From: Pseudolabrys sp.
GTDB lineage: Bacteria; Pseudomonadota; Alphaproteobacteria; Rhizobiales; Xanthobacteraceae
Length of the DNA stretch: 61,413 nucleotides
NCBI GenBank assembly: GCA_030655215.1
Contig: JAURVZ010000053.1
Location: 1-61,413 of the forward strand
Reading direction: 5' to 3'
The translations under genes were made by a program, and so were the position numbers. A model generated the notes under the pieces. The model made no database searches, was not told the origin of the DNA, and saw nothing but the letters and a program-made list of their open reading frames with translations. Below are positions 37,599 to 46,945 of this stretch, piece by piece; positions within the stretch are counted from its first letter, which is position 1, and every line of letters begins with the position of its first letter.

Positions 37599-38024
37599 TT
37601 GCTGTATCTCTGGATCAAAGCCTTCCATATCATCGCGGTCATATCGTGGATGGCCGGCATGCTCTATCTGCCGCGACTGTTCGTCTATCACTGCACTGCC
37701 GAGCCCGGCTCAACACAGGCCAAGACCTTCGAGGTGATGGAGCATCGTTTGCTCACCTACATCATGTCGCCGGCCATGGGCCTGACCTGGATCCTCGGCC
37801 TCGTGCTGATCTGGCAGGGCGGCTGGATGACCTCCGGCTGGATGCACGCCAAGCTGCTGTTTGTGGTCATCCTGTCCGGATTGCACGGCTTTCTCAGCCG
37901 TTGCGTCCGTGACTTTGCCGCCGGCAAGAACGCGCGCAGCCAGAAATTCTACCGTATAATCAACGAAGTACCGGCGGTCATGATGATCATCATCGTCATC
38001 CTGGTGGTCGTCAAACCCCTCTAG
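37599..38024 (+). CDS. hemJ: Protoporphyrinogen oxidase HemJ
   Basis: Four-helix membrane enzyme for the penultimate haem step, converting protoporphyrinogen IX to protoporphyrin IX. LWIKAFHIIAVISWMAGMLY with the conserved His, LPRLFVYHC, and WMHAKLLFVVILSGLHGFLS with the conserved Lys are typical of HemJ (UPF0093). 141 residues. The start is TTG directly after the hemE TAG, so translation is coupled. Assignment from sequence pattern and from linkage to hemE. Confidence 0.93.
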   Translation: MLYLWIKAFHIIAVISWMAGMLYLPRLFVYHCTAEPGSTQAKTFEVMEHRLLTYIMSPAMGLTWILGLVLIWQGGWMTSGWMHAKLLFVVILSGLHGFLSRCVRDFAAGKNARSQKFYRIINEVPAVMMIIIVILVVVKPL

Positions 38025-38093
38025 CTTTAACCGCCCGCCAACCACAGAAGCGGACGAATTCCCCGCCCCTTGCGCGAAATCGCTTCCTCACTT

Positions 38094-38149
38094 ATGTTCG
38101 GCAAATCCCACCGAACGCAGGCGGATGCTTAACCGAACCAATCGTTCGG
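38094..38149 (+). promoter_or_regulatory. rho leader: short ORF and alternative hairpins
   Basis: A 12-codon ORF (38094-38132, MFGKSHRTQADA) lies about 165 bases before rho. GTTCGG (38096-38101) can pair with CCGAAC (38111-38116) inside the ORF; a second CCGAAC (38133-38138) begins at the base after its stop codon and can pair with GTTCGG (38144-38149). The four segments can also pair crosswise, the layout of an attenuator. The downstream leader (38150-38290) is pyrimidine-rich, fitting a Rho-binding site for autoregulation. The ORF has no strong ribosome-binding site. Function is inferred. Confidence 0.45.
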
Positions 38150-38296
38150 CACAGTCCAGAGCATCGGGCCCCCGGGAAAACTCTTCCCAAAGCCCCTCCT
38201 TAATTTCCGACCTGCGATCCCTACCTCTCTCTTTAGCCGGCCCTGGTCCCTGTATTTTTTAACGACCGCGCCGGACTCCCAATAGGACCTACCCGC

Positions 38297-39562
<1,266 letters not shown>

Positions 39563-39594
39563 GAGCGGCCAAAGCCGCGGACTCCGACAAGAAA

Positions 39595-39620
39595 ACGCCC
39601 GCCTCGCGCGGGCGTTTTTT
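39595..39620 (+). terminator. Rho-independent terminator of rho
   Basis: ACGCCCGC, loop CTCGC, GCGGGCGT, then six T. A classic intrinsic terminator 33 bases after the rho stop, preceded by an A-run so it could also serve the convergent small gene. Confidence 0.92.
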
Positions 39621-39625
39621 ATGGC

Positions 39626-39877
39626 CTAGCGGTGGAATCCCCAGCCGCCGGAATAGCTTCGCTCGGCGATCTCACGCTCAAGGCTGTCGTTGAAATTGCC
39701 ATCACGGGAGCTGACCAGCCGGTCGATATCCCGCTGCGTCTGCCGCTCGCGCGACAGCATCACGGCGTCATACAGCCAGCGGAGAGCACTTCTGCGCGGC
39801 GCAGCAATTGCGCGTGCGGATGGTGCCGGTGCTGTGGAATGCGGGTGAAAGTCGGCCGTACGGGCAACATAGGACAT
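39626..39877 (-). CDS. Small protein of unknown function, 83 residues
   Basis: The ATG at 39877 has GAGGAGA nine bases upstream, a strong ribosome-binding site, so translation is likely. The N-terminal third is Ala/Pro/His-rich (MSYVARTADFHPHSTAPAPS); then RRSALRWLYDAVMLSRERQT and RDIDRLVSSRDG resemble the amphipathic helix of small DUF1127-like proteins; the end is SYSGGWGFHR. Whether it belongs to DUF1127 is uncertain. Divergent from the LysR gene and convergent with rho. Confidence 0.7.
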   Translation of the reverse strand: MSYVARTADFHPHSTAPAPSARAIAAPRRSALRWLYDAVMLSRERQTQRDIDRLVSSRDGNFNDSLEREIAERSYSGGWGFHR

Positions 39878-39952
39878 GGTTGTTCTCCTCGTTTTCGGCT
39901 GGGAATGAGCGGGTCTCACCTATAACGCTGAACATCAGTCGCCTAAGGTGTA

Positions 39953-39982
39953 TTGACAAAGGATATTGCCTCAGCCGATAGT
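39953..39982 (+). promoter_or_regulatory. Promoter candidate for the LysR gene
   Basis: TTGACA at 39953-39958, 18 bases, GATAGT at 39977-39982. The -10 is only a 4/6 match. If used, transcription would start very near the LysR ATG, giving an almost leaderless message. The interval is AT-rich compared with its neighbours. Confidence 0.35.
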
Positions 39983-39994
39983 TGAGCAAATCTC

Positions 39995-40945
39995 ATGCAT
40001 GTCACTCAACCACCGCTATCCGCCCTGCGCGCCTTCGAGGCGGCGGCGCGCCATCTCAGCCTGACGCGGGCAGCGGCAGAGCTGCACGTCACGCCCGGCG
40101 CGCTCAGCCACCAGATCCGCGGGCTCGAAGAGCTGCTCGGCGTCAAACTGTTCGAGCGAAAGGTGCGCGCGATTGCCCTGACGGCGGCAGGCCGCCAGCT
40201 CTTTCCGGGACTACAGACCGGCTTCAGCCATATCCGCGATGCCGTCGCCAGCCTCGATGCGGCGCATGCGTCGAACATTCTCGTGGTCAGCACCTCGCCC
40301 GGACTGACGTCGAAATGGCTGGTGCCGCGGCTCTATCGATTCAGCGAACAATTCGCCGAGGTCGATGTGCGCATTTCCTCATCGTTGACCAACGCCAATT
40401 TCGAAACTGACGGCGTCGACATGGCGGTGCGCAATATGGGCTCAGAGGCTGAGGCGAACACTGCGCTGGAATTCGAGAAGCTCGCCGATATTTCCTTCGT
40501 TGCCGTCTGCAGTCCGCGCCTGATCGAGCGGCACGGCGCCATCACAAGCGCACAGGACCTCGCGCGCTTGCCTTTGATCCACGATGATTCACTCAATCCG
40601 CGCGGTCATGCGCCGAACTGGCGGCTGTGGTTCGACAAGGCTGGCGTGACCGATGTCGACCTTCGCCGCGGCCTTCATTTCAACAGCGCCGATCACGCAC
40701 TCGATGCGGCCGGTGAAGGCGCCGGCGTGCTGCTCGCCCATGACCTCATGGCTTACGATGACCTGCGCACCGGTCGTTTGATTATTCCGGTGACGCTCGC
40801 TTTGCCGTCGGGGCGCGCCTTCTTTGTCGTCTGGGCGAAAGGCCGCAGGCCAAGCAAGGCTGCTGAAGGCTTTCGCCGCTGGATTCACGCCGAGATCGCG
40901 GCGTTGGAATGGGCGAAGATCAAAGGCCTCGGCAACAACGCTTGA
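39995..40945 (+). CDS. LysR-family regulator, GcvA-like
   Basis: A 316-residue LysR regulator. The N-terminal HTH is LRAFEAAARHLSLTRAAAEL with HVTPGALSHQIRGLEELLGV as recognition segment, both typical of the GcvA/AmpR subgroup; the effector domain contains VSTSPGLTSKWLVPRLYRF and VDMAVRNMGSE. Divergent from the 83-residue gene, and 131 bases upstream of the chemoreceptor-UrtA fusion. The target is unknown; neighbours suggest either. Ligand not predictable. Confidence 0.9.
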   Translation: MHVTQPPLSALRAFEAAARHLSLTRAAAELHVTPGALSHQIRGLEELLGVKLFERKVRAIALTAAGRQLFPGLQTGFSHIRDAVASLDAAHASNILVVSTSPGLTSKWLVPRLYRFSEQFAEVDVRISSSLTNANFETDGVDMAVRNMGSEAEANTALEFEKLADISFVAVCSPRLIERHGAITSAQDLARLPLIHDDSLNPRGHAPNWRLWFDKAGVTDVDLRRGLHFNSADHALDAAGEGAGVLLAHDLMAYDDLRTGRLIIPVTLALPSGRAFFVVWAKGRRPSKAAEGFRRWIHAEIAALEWAKIKGLGNNA

Positions 40946-41076
40946 TGTTCGCAAGCGCCGCCCAAACTTTGGGCGCATTTGCCCTTATTTCATGCGGTGT
41001 TTTCGCAATTGCGAAAGGATTTGGAAACCCAAATCGGGCGATTTTGACGGAAGCTATTTCCCATACCGAGTTTTGA

Positions 41077-43419
41077 ATGTCCGCCGAAAAGCGCAAACGA
41101 TTTCCGCGACCCGCGCTGTGGATCGCGGTGCCGGTTTTCCTTGTCTGCTTCATTGCCGTCGTGGCGTTTCAAATTTGGCAGTCGACGCTGCTGTCTCTCA
41201 TTCTCGGCACGCTCGGCGCGCTCGCCGTCGGTTGCCTGGCTGAAAGCCGCCTCGCCTCGATCATTGCCTCAATCAGCAAGATCGCCGGCGGCGACCGCTA
41301 CACAAGTTTGCCCAACCATCTTGGCGACGGCGCTATCCGCGGTTTCAGCGACACCGCCGGCCGCATGCGCGATGCCTTGATCGCCGCCGATACCCTGGCT
41401 GTCGACCAAAGCCGCCGCGAAACCGAAGCCCGCCTGCACCATGCCGGCCGGCACTTCTTCACCGGCAATTTCCGCACCGGCATCGACGATGTCGTCAACG
41501 AATTCACCAGCGCCGGCGAGCGCATCCGCGGCACCGCTGCCGAGCTGGCCCAAACCAACCGGCAAATGGCAGCGCAGGTGATGACATCGGCAGACACCGC
41601 AGCGAAGGCGGCCTCGGACGTCGCTGATGTGGCGGCGGCCGCCCGCGATGTACAAGCGCTGGCCGTCGATTCCGGACGTCAGGTAGATGAGTCCCGCGCC
41701 GCCAATGGCCGCACGGTGACGGAATTAGCCCGTGCCGACGAGACCATGCGCAATTTGGGTGAAGCCGCCGGCCGCATCGAGCAGGTCATCAAGCTGATTC
41801 AGGCGATTGCCGGGCAGACCTCCATGCTGGCCCTCAACGCCACGATCGAGGCCGCCCGCGCCGGCGAATCCGGCCGCGGCTTTGCCGTGGTGGCGGCCGA
41901 GGTGAAGGAGCTGTCGCGCCGCACCGCGATCGCCACGAAGGAAGTCAGCGCCCAGGTGCACGGCATCCAGGATGCGGTCAAGGAAGCAGCCGAAGCCATT
42001 CTCGCCGTCGACAAGAGCGTCGCTGCCATGAGCCACGTCAACGAGAACGTGACGCGGTTGATGGAGCAGCAAATTCTCAAGCTTGACCGCATCGGCACTG
42101 AGGCGAACAAGGTGGCGCTGACGGTGGGCGAGGCCCTGCCCGGCATCCGCGCCATTGTCAGCGACGTGGCGCAGGCCGGTGACGCCGTGCTGGAGACCGC
42201 CGATGACCTGATCGGGCGCGCGCAATCGCTGACCTCGTCGGTCAACCGCTATTTTGCCGATCTCGATCATGGTTCGATCAAGGTCGGCATCCTGCATTCG
42301 CTGTCCGGCACTTTGACCGGCAGCGAACGGCCACTGCAGCAAATTCTTGTCATGCTGATTGAGAGGCTGAACCAGGCTGGTGGTCTGCTCGGCCGTCCGG
42401 TTGAAGCGGCGATCATGGATCCGCGCTCCGACACCAGCGCTTATGCCGCGCAAGCCGAAGCCTTGCTGCGCGACCACAAGGTCGCGGCGATTTTCGGTTG
42501 CTGGACATCCGCCTCACGGCAGCAGGTGCTGCCGGTGCTGGAGCAGCACAACGGCCTGCTGTTCTATCCGAGCCAGTACGAAGGCGAAGAGCAGTCGCCG
42601 CATGTCATCTACACCGGCGCGACGCCGCAACAGCAGGCGCTGCCGGCGGTCGATCATCTGCTCGGCCTTGGCCGCCGCCGCTTCCTTCTGCTCGGCACCG
42701 ATTACGTCTATCCGCGCACGACCAATGCCATCATTCGCCGCTATTTGATGTCGCATGGTGTCGGCGCCGATGCGATTGACGAACTCTATGTGCCGTTCGG
42801 CGAAACGTCGTTCGCCGACATCGTGCAGCGCAATCGCAAATTCGCCGGCCGCGACGGTGCGGTGATTGCCACGCTGAGCGGCGACTCAAATGTGCACTTC
42901 TTCCGCGAACGCGCGCGGCAAGGGCTGGACGCCGACATCCTGCCGGTCATGTCGCTGTCGCTGGGCGAAGCCGAGATGCCGGCACTCGCCGAGCGCAATC
43001 TGATCGGCCACATGGTGTCGTGGAATTATCTGCAAAGCCTCGACACGGCGGAGAACCGCGCTTTCATTGCCGAGTGGCGCAATTTCACCGGCGATGCCGA
43101 GGCCATCACCAACGACCCGATGGAAGCGAGCTGGATCGGCTTTAATCTCTGGGCGCAAAGCGTCGCTGCTGCCGGCACCACCGAGCCGCAAGCGGTGCGG
43201 CGCGCGCTGGCCGGCCGCAGCATTCGCGCGCCATCCGGCTTCGATGTGCGTCTTGATCCGCAGAACCAGCATCTTCACAAGCCGTCGGTGATCGGCCGCA
43301 TGGATGTCAGCAACAAGATCTGGCCGGTGCAGATCAGCAAAGGTCTTATTGCGCCGGCGCCGTGGAGCCAGTGGCTGACAACGAATGATGCGGGCTCGAC
43401 GCGCGCGCGCTCAGCCTGA
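41077..43419 (+). CDS. Chemoreceptor signalling domain fused to a UrtA/AmiC-type amide-binding domain
   Basis: A 780-residue protein with an unusual architecture. Residues ~13-56 form two adjacent membrane helices with almost no external loop after a basic KRKRFPR tail. Residues ~150-395 are a chemoreceptor signalling domain ([40 protein letters not shown]). Residues ~405-765 closely resemble UrtA/FmdD/AmiC binding proteins (KVGILHSLSGTLTGSERPLQ, FGCWTSASRQQVLPVLEQHN, LLFYPSQYEGEEQSPHVIYT). There is no second export signal, so the binding domain should be cytoplasmic, as in AmiC. Predicted role: a receptor for internal urea or short amides. The 3' end overlaps the convergent PAP2 gene by 74 bases. 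Confidence 0.88.
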   Translation: MSAEKRKRFPRPALWIAVPVFLVCFIAVVAFQIWQSTLLSLILGTLGALAVGCLAESRLASIIASISKIAGGDRYTSLPNHLGDGAIRGFSDTAGRMRDALIAADTLAVDQSRRETEARLHHAGRHFFTGNFRTGIDDVVNEFTSAGERIRGTAAELAQTNRQMAAQVMTSADTAAKAASDVADVAAAARDVQALAVDSGRQVDESRAANGRTVTELARADETMRNLGEAAGRIEQVIKLIQAIAGQTSMLALNATIEAARAGESGRGFAVVAAEVKELSRRTAIATKEVSAQVHGIQDAVKEAAEAILAVDKSVAAMSHVNENVTRLMEQQILKLDRIGTEANKVALTVGEALPGIRAIVSDVAQAGDAVLETADDLIGRAQSLTSSVNRYFADLDHGSIKVGILHSLSGTLTGSERPLQQILVMLIERLNQAGGLLGRPVEAAIMDPRSDTSAYAAQAEALLRDHKVAAIFGCWTSASRQQVLPVLEQHNGLLFYPSQYEGEEQSPHVIYTGATPQQQALPAVDHLLGLGRRRFLLLGTDYVYPRTTNAIIRRYLMSHGVGADAIDELYVPFGETSFADIVQRNRKFAGRDGAVIATLSGDSNVHFFRERARQGLDADILPVMSLSLGEAEMPALAERNLIGHMVSWNYLQSLDTAENRAFIAEWRNFTGDAEAITNDPMEASWIGFNLWAQSVAAAGTTEPQAVRRALAGRSIRAPSGFDVRLDPQNQHLHKPSVIGRMDVSNKIWPVQISKGLIAPAPWSQWLTTNDAGSTRARSA

Positions 43420-44272
43420 TCGCGGCATAGACGGCAAGCCAGGCGACCAAAAAGCCGGCGGCCACATCGATGAAGTAATGCGTGCCGATCACCGGCGTCG
43501 CCGCGATCAACGCGGCATTGAGCACGAGCGATAGCCAGCGCACGACAGGCACGCGCCATGTCGCCCAGATGAACAGCAGCGCGCCAATTGTGTGGAAGCT
43601 CGGGAAGGTGAGCAGGCCCTCAAGCTGATCGAGCTGCATCAGGAACGGCACGCCGGAGCGCAATTTCTCCATCACCGGAAGATGCACACCCAAACCTTCC
43701 GGCACCGGCGCGCCAACCGGCAGGCCGAGGTCGAGATAGGTTGTCGATAAAGCCGGCGTGAAGATTGAGATCAGCACGGTGGCGAACAAGGCAACGCCCG
43801 ATGCGAAGGTGAATTGCTGCAGCCTTTGCATCTGGTTGGCGAAGAACAGCACCACCGGCACAATGACGAACTGCGGCATCAGGGTGAAGTAAGCCAGCAC
43901 CAGTGCGTTGTGCAGCAGGCGTTGCCCGTTGATGAAGTCGAGATAGATACGCCGATCGATGCCGAGCGCGAGATCAATGGCGAGTAGTTTGTCGTCGACT
44001 AGCGGGAAGGTCAGCGCGATGGCGGCGTAGCTCATCACTGTGCCGAAGATCAGCACCAGCAATATTTGCACGAAGCCTTCCGCCATACCGCGCACGCGGG
44101 CGTCCGGCCGCACGGTGCTGTACACCCACCAGGTCGCGCCGAGCACGGCGAAGGGGACAACCAGCGTCAGCAGGCTGGCCGGCGCGACGCGCAGGCCGGT
44201 CAGCAGGCAGCCGGCGACGGTGAAGGCCGCCATCACGGCGATCAGCACCCAGATGCAGCGCGAAAAGGTCAT
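43346..44272 (-). CDS. PAP2-family membrane phosphatase/inositolphosphotransferase-like protein
   Basis: A 308-residue membrane protein with about seven helices. TFPSFHTIGALLFIWATWRV holds the S-x-H core motif and TPVIGTHYFIDVAAGFLVAW the second His and Asp, as in the PAP2_3 (Aur1/Ipt1-like) group. Likely acts on a lipid phosphate at the periplasmic face. The C-terminal tail (about 25 residues) is encoded in DNA that also encodes the end of the chemoreceptor fusion on the other strand. Substrate unknown. Confidence 0.85.
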   Translation of the reverse strand: MTFSRCIWVLIAVMAAFTVAGCLLTGLRVAPASLLTLVVPFAVLGATWWVYSTVRPDARVRGMAEGFVQILLVLIFGTVMSYAAIALTFPLVDDKLLAIDLALGIDRRIYLDFINGQRLLHNALVLAYFTLMPQFVIVPVVLFFANQMQRLQQFTFASGVALFATVLISIFTPALSTTYLDLGLPVGAPVPEGLGVHLPVMEKLRSGVPFLMQLDQLEGLLTFPSFHTIGALLFIWATWRVPVVRWLSLVLNAALIAATPVIGTHYFIDVAAGFLVAWLAVYAAIRLSARASSPHHSLSATGSTAPAQ

Positions 44273-44337
44273 GCGCCGTGCTTAAGCGGTCTGGATTAAA
44301 AATCCCTGTTCTGCCGCTAAGCCACTGAGCGTATTGA

Positions 44338-46374
44338 TCAAACGCCGCGCATTGCTTTGGCCTGGGCGGCGATGGCGCCAGGCTCGGTTACCGGCAGCGA
44401 GCAGGTCTCACCGACGCAGACAAAGGCGGCGCTGGCTGCCGTCGCCTTCAGTTTCTCCTGCGCCGGGTGGCCGGCCGGCAAATCGGCGGCGGAGGCAGCG
44501 CGCAACACGATGCGCTCGACGAAGGGCAGCTTCAGCGCCGCTTGCGCGAAGCGTTCTGCGTCAGGCCCGGTGGCGACGATCTCTGCGGCGCGCAGGCGCA
44601 GGTCGAGCGCATTGAGCAGCGCGACATGGCCGAACAGATTCTTGCCGGCAATGGCGAGAACGCTCTCGAGCAGCCGGTCGGCCTGCGCGCGCCATTTGTC
44701 ATCGCCCGTCAACGTCGCCAGCCGCACCAGATTTTGCGCCGCCACCGAATTCGGATTAGGCGTCGCGTCATCGGCGGTCGAATGCGGCCGCATCAGCAGA
44801 TCGGTGGCGTCGTCCGCCGACCAGTAATAGCCGCCGGTCTCGGCATCCATGTAGTGCGTGTCGAGCGCGTTCTGCCACGTCACCGCCTGATCGAGATAAT
44901 GCCGCTCGCCCGTCGCCTCGAAAAGGGCGAGCGCGGCGCGGATCATCGCGGCGAAATCAGAGGCCAATCCCGGAAACAGCAATTGGCCCTCGCGCCAGGA
45001 ATGCCCAAGGCGATCGCCTTTGCTCATCGACTGGGCGATGAAATCAAACGCGCGTTGCGCCAGCCCTAGCCATGACGGCTCATCAAGAATGATCCCGGCA
45101 TTGACCAGAGCCGCGATCATCAGCCCGTTCCAGTCGGCCAATGTCTTGTCATCGAGGCCGGGCCGCACGCGGGCGGCGCGCGCATCGAGCAAGATGTCGC
45201 GCAACGCCTTCAGCCGCGCCTCATCCGCCTCGCTGCGCGCCGGCGCGTTGCTGCGGTTGAGAATATTGTGGCCTTCGAAGTTGCCTTCGTCGCTGACATC
45301 GTAATGCCGCATGAAGAAGCCGCCGGCTTCCGGGCCGATCAGTTCGATGATCTCGTTCTTCGACCAGACATAGAACTTGCCCTCTTCGCCTTCCGAGTCC
45401 GCGTCGAGCGAAGCGGAGAAAGCGCCTTGCGGCGTCGTCATTTCGCGCTTGAGCCATTCAACTGTTTCGCGCGCGCGCGTGGCGAACAGGGCGTTGCCGC
45501 CGCGCTGATACGCCAAAGCCAAAAGCTCCAGCAGTTGCGCATTGTCGTACAGCATCTTCTCGAAATGCGGCACCAGCCACTTGTCATCGACCGAATAGCG
45601 TGAGTAGCCGCCGCCGAGATGATCGTAGATGCCGCCTTCACTCATCCGCTCCAGCGTATGCTCAACTGTCTCGAAGAAACGCACATCGCCGCTGCGCAAG
45701 CCGGCCCGCCACAGCATTTCCAGAATTGAAGGCTGCGGAAATTTCGGCGCGCCGCGCAGGCCGCCATGCGTCACGTCGAAAGCATTGCCGAGTTGCTTGG
45801 CAGCGCCGTCGAGCTCCGCCAGACCAAAGGTCACCTTGCCTTGCGGCCGCGCCTTGTCGGCCAGCCGCGAGAGCAAGGCGGCGCGGTTCTGCGCGATCTT
45901 CTCCGGCTCCTCGCGAAACAGCCGCGACACTTCACGCAGAATATCGGTGAAAGCCGGCCGGCCAAATTTCGATTCCGGCGGGAAGTATGTGCCGCCCCAC
46001 ACCGGCTCGCCGGCCGGCGTCAGAAACATGGTCAGCGGCCAGCCGCCCTGCTCGCCGAGCAGGTGCAGCGCGTTCATGTAGATCTGGTCAATGTCCGGCC
46101 GCTCCTCGCGGTCGACCTTGATGTTGACGAACAGCTCATTCATTACCGCAGCGGTGGCGTCGTTCTCGAACGACTCATGCGCCATGACATGACACCAGTG
46201 ACAAGCGGCATAACCAACCGACAGCATGATCGGCCGGTTGGTGCGCTTGGCTTCCGCCAAGGCCTCCGGTCCCCACTGCCACCAGTCGACAGGGTTGTGC
46301 TTGTGCTGGAGGAGATAGGGCGAGGTCGCGGATGCGAGGCGGTTGAGGTGGGTGGTGTTAATTGCTGAGGTCAT
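44338..46374 (-). CDS. DUF255 thioredoxin-domain protein (YyaL/SPATA20 type)
   Basis: A 678-residue cytosolic protein. The N-terminal ~165 residues are a thioredoxin-like domain with [20 protein letters not shown] (CxWC motif), [19 protein letters not shown] and [20 protein letters not shown]; the rest is an alpha/alpha-barrel glycosidase-like domain ([36 protein letters not shown]). This architecture is found from bacteria to mammals; its reaction is not established. It is a single gene flanked by a palindromic repeat upstream. Assignment to family is firm, function unknown. Confidence 0.93.
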   Translation of the reverse strand: MTSAINTTHLNRLASATSPYLLQHKHNPVDWWQWGPEALAEAKRTNRPIMLSVGYAACHWCHVMAHESFENDATAAVMNELFVNIKVDREERPDIDQIYMNALHLLGEQGGWPLTMFLTPAGEPVWGGTYFPPESKFGRPAFTDILREVSRLFREEPEKIAQNRAALLSRLADKARPQGKVTFGLAELDGAAKQLGNAFDVTHGGLRGAPKFPQPSILEMLWRAGLRSGDVRFFETVEHTLERMSEGGIYDHLGGGYSRYSVDDKWLVPHFEKMLYDNAQLLELLALAYQRGGNALFATRARETVEWLKREMTTPQGAFSASLDADSEGEEGKFYVWSKNEIIELIGPEAGGFFMRHYDVSDEGNFEGHNILNRSNAPARSEADEARLKALRDILLDARAARVRPGLDDKTLADWNGLMIAALVNAGIILDEPSWLGLAQRAFDFIAQSMSKGDRLGHSWREGQLLFPGLASDFAAMIRAALALFEATGERHYLDQAVTWQNALDTHYMDAETGGYYWSADDATDLLMRPHSTADDATPNPNSVAAQNLVRLATLTGDDKWRAQADRLLESVLAIAGKNLFGHVALLNALDLRLRAAEIVATGPDAERFAQAALKLPFVERIVLRAASAADLPAGHPAQEKLKATAASAAFVCVGETCSLPVTEPGAIAAQAKAMRGV

Positions 46375-46389
46375 CGGTTCACATTACTC

Positions 46390-46477
46390 GTCATGGCCGG
46401 GCTTGTCCCGGCCATCCCGCTTAGGTTGGCACTGCGCTTCCCTAAGCGGGGTCACCGGGACAAGCCCGGTGACGACA
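46390..46477. repeat. Palindromic intergenic repeat, GGGCTTG/CAAGCCC family
   Basis: Three nested inverted pairs: ATGGCCGGG-CTTGT-CCCGGCCAT at the left, CCCGCTTAGG with CCTAAGCGGG in the middle, and GTCACCGGG-ACAAG-CCCGGTGAC at the right. The ends TCGTC and GACGA are complementary. It separates the DUF255 gene from the DUF2147 gene. A related element is at 56241-56353. Confidence 0.75.
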
Positions 46478-46482
46478 GCACC

Positions 46483-46857
46483 CTACTTCACCCAGGTCTC
46501 GCCGCGGCAGATCACCGCCGCAACGCAACCCTTCAAGTTCAACGCGCTGGCGCTCTCCAGCGTCACCACGCCCGAATAGGTCTTGCCGGATTCAACGTCG
46601 AGAAGGTCGCCCTTCCAGGTGTTGTCGCCCGACTTCGCCGCGCCCTTCATGATCACAGTGCCGACCGTGCTCTTCTTCGACTGGTCCTTCACCGCAACGA
46701 TCTTGCCGCACAGCTTGCCGCCGCAATTATAGAAATTCACCTGCGTGCCGGTCGAAGGCCGCGTCCAGTTGCCGTAAGGGTCGGCGGCGCTCGCTGTGCC
46801 GATCGTCATCGCTGACACAGCGAAGGCGAGCGCGATAGCTGACATTTTGAACGTCAT
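46483..46857 (-). CDS. DUF2147 domain exported protein
   Basis: A 124-residue secreted protein: signal peptide to about residue 24 (AFAVSAMTIGTASA), then DPYGNWTRPSTGTQVNFYNC and LCGKIVAVKDQSKKSTVGTV, GDNTWKGDLLDVESGKTYSG, the DUF2147 pattern (beta-rich, lipocalin-like). The family's role is not established. Single gene between a palindromic repeat and the sorbosone-dehydrogenase-like gene. It has two pairs of cysteines that may form disulfides. Confidence 0.88.
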   Translation of the reverse strand: MTFKMSAIALAFAVSAMTIGTASAADPYGNWTRPSTGTQVNFYNCGGKLCGKIVAVKDQSKKSTVGTVIMKGAAKSGDNTWKGDLLDVESGKTYSGVVTLESASALNLKGCVAAVICRGETWVK

Positions 46858-46945
46858 GTTTCACTCCCGTGTGAGAGGCGCGGTTTTCCGCTGCCTCCGT
46901 CATGCTAGCGCGGAATGGCACGCCGCTGCGAGCGGAATTGCGGCG

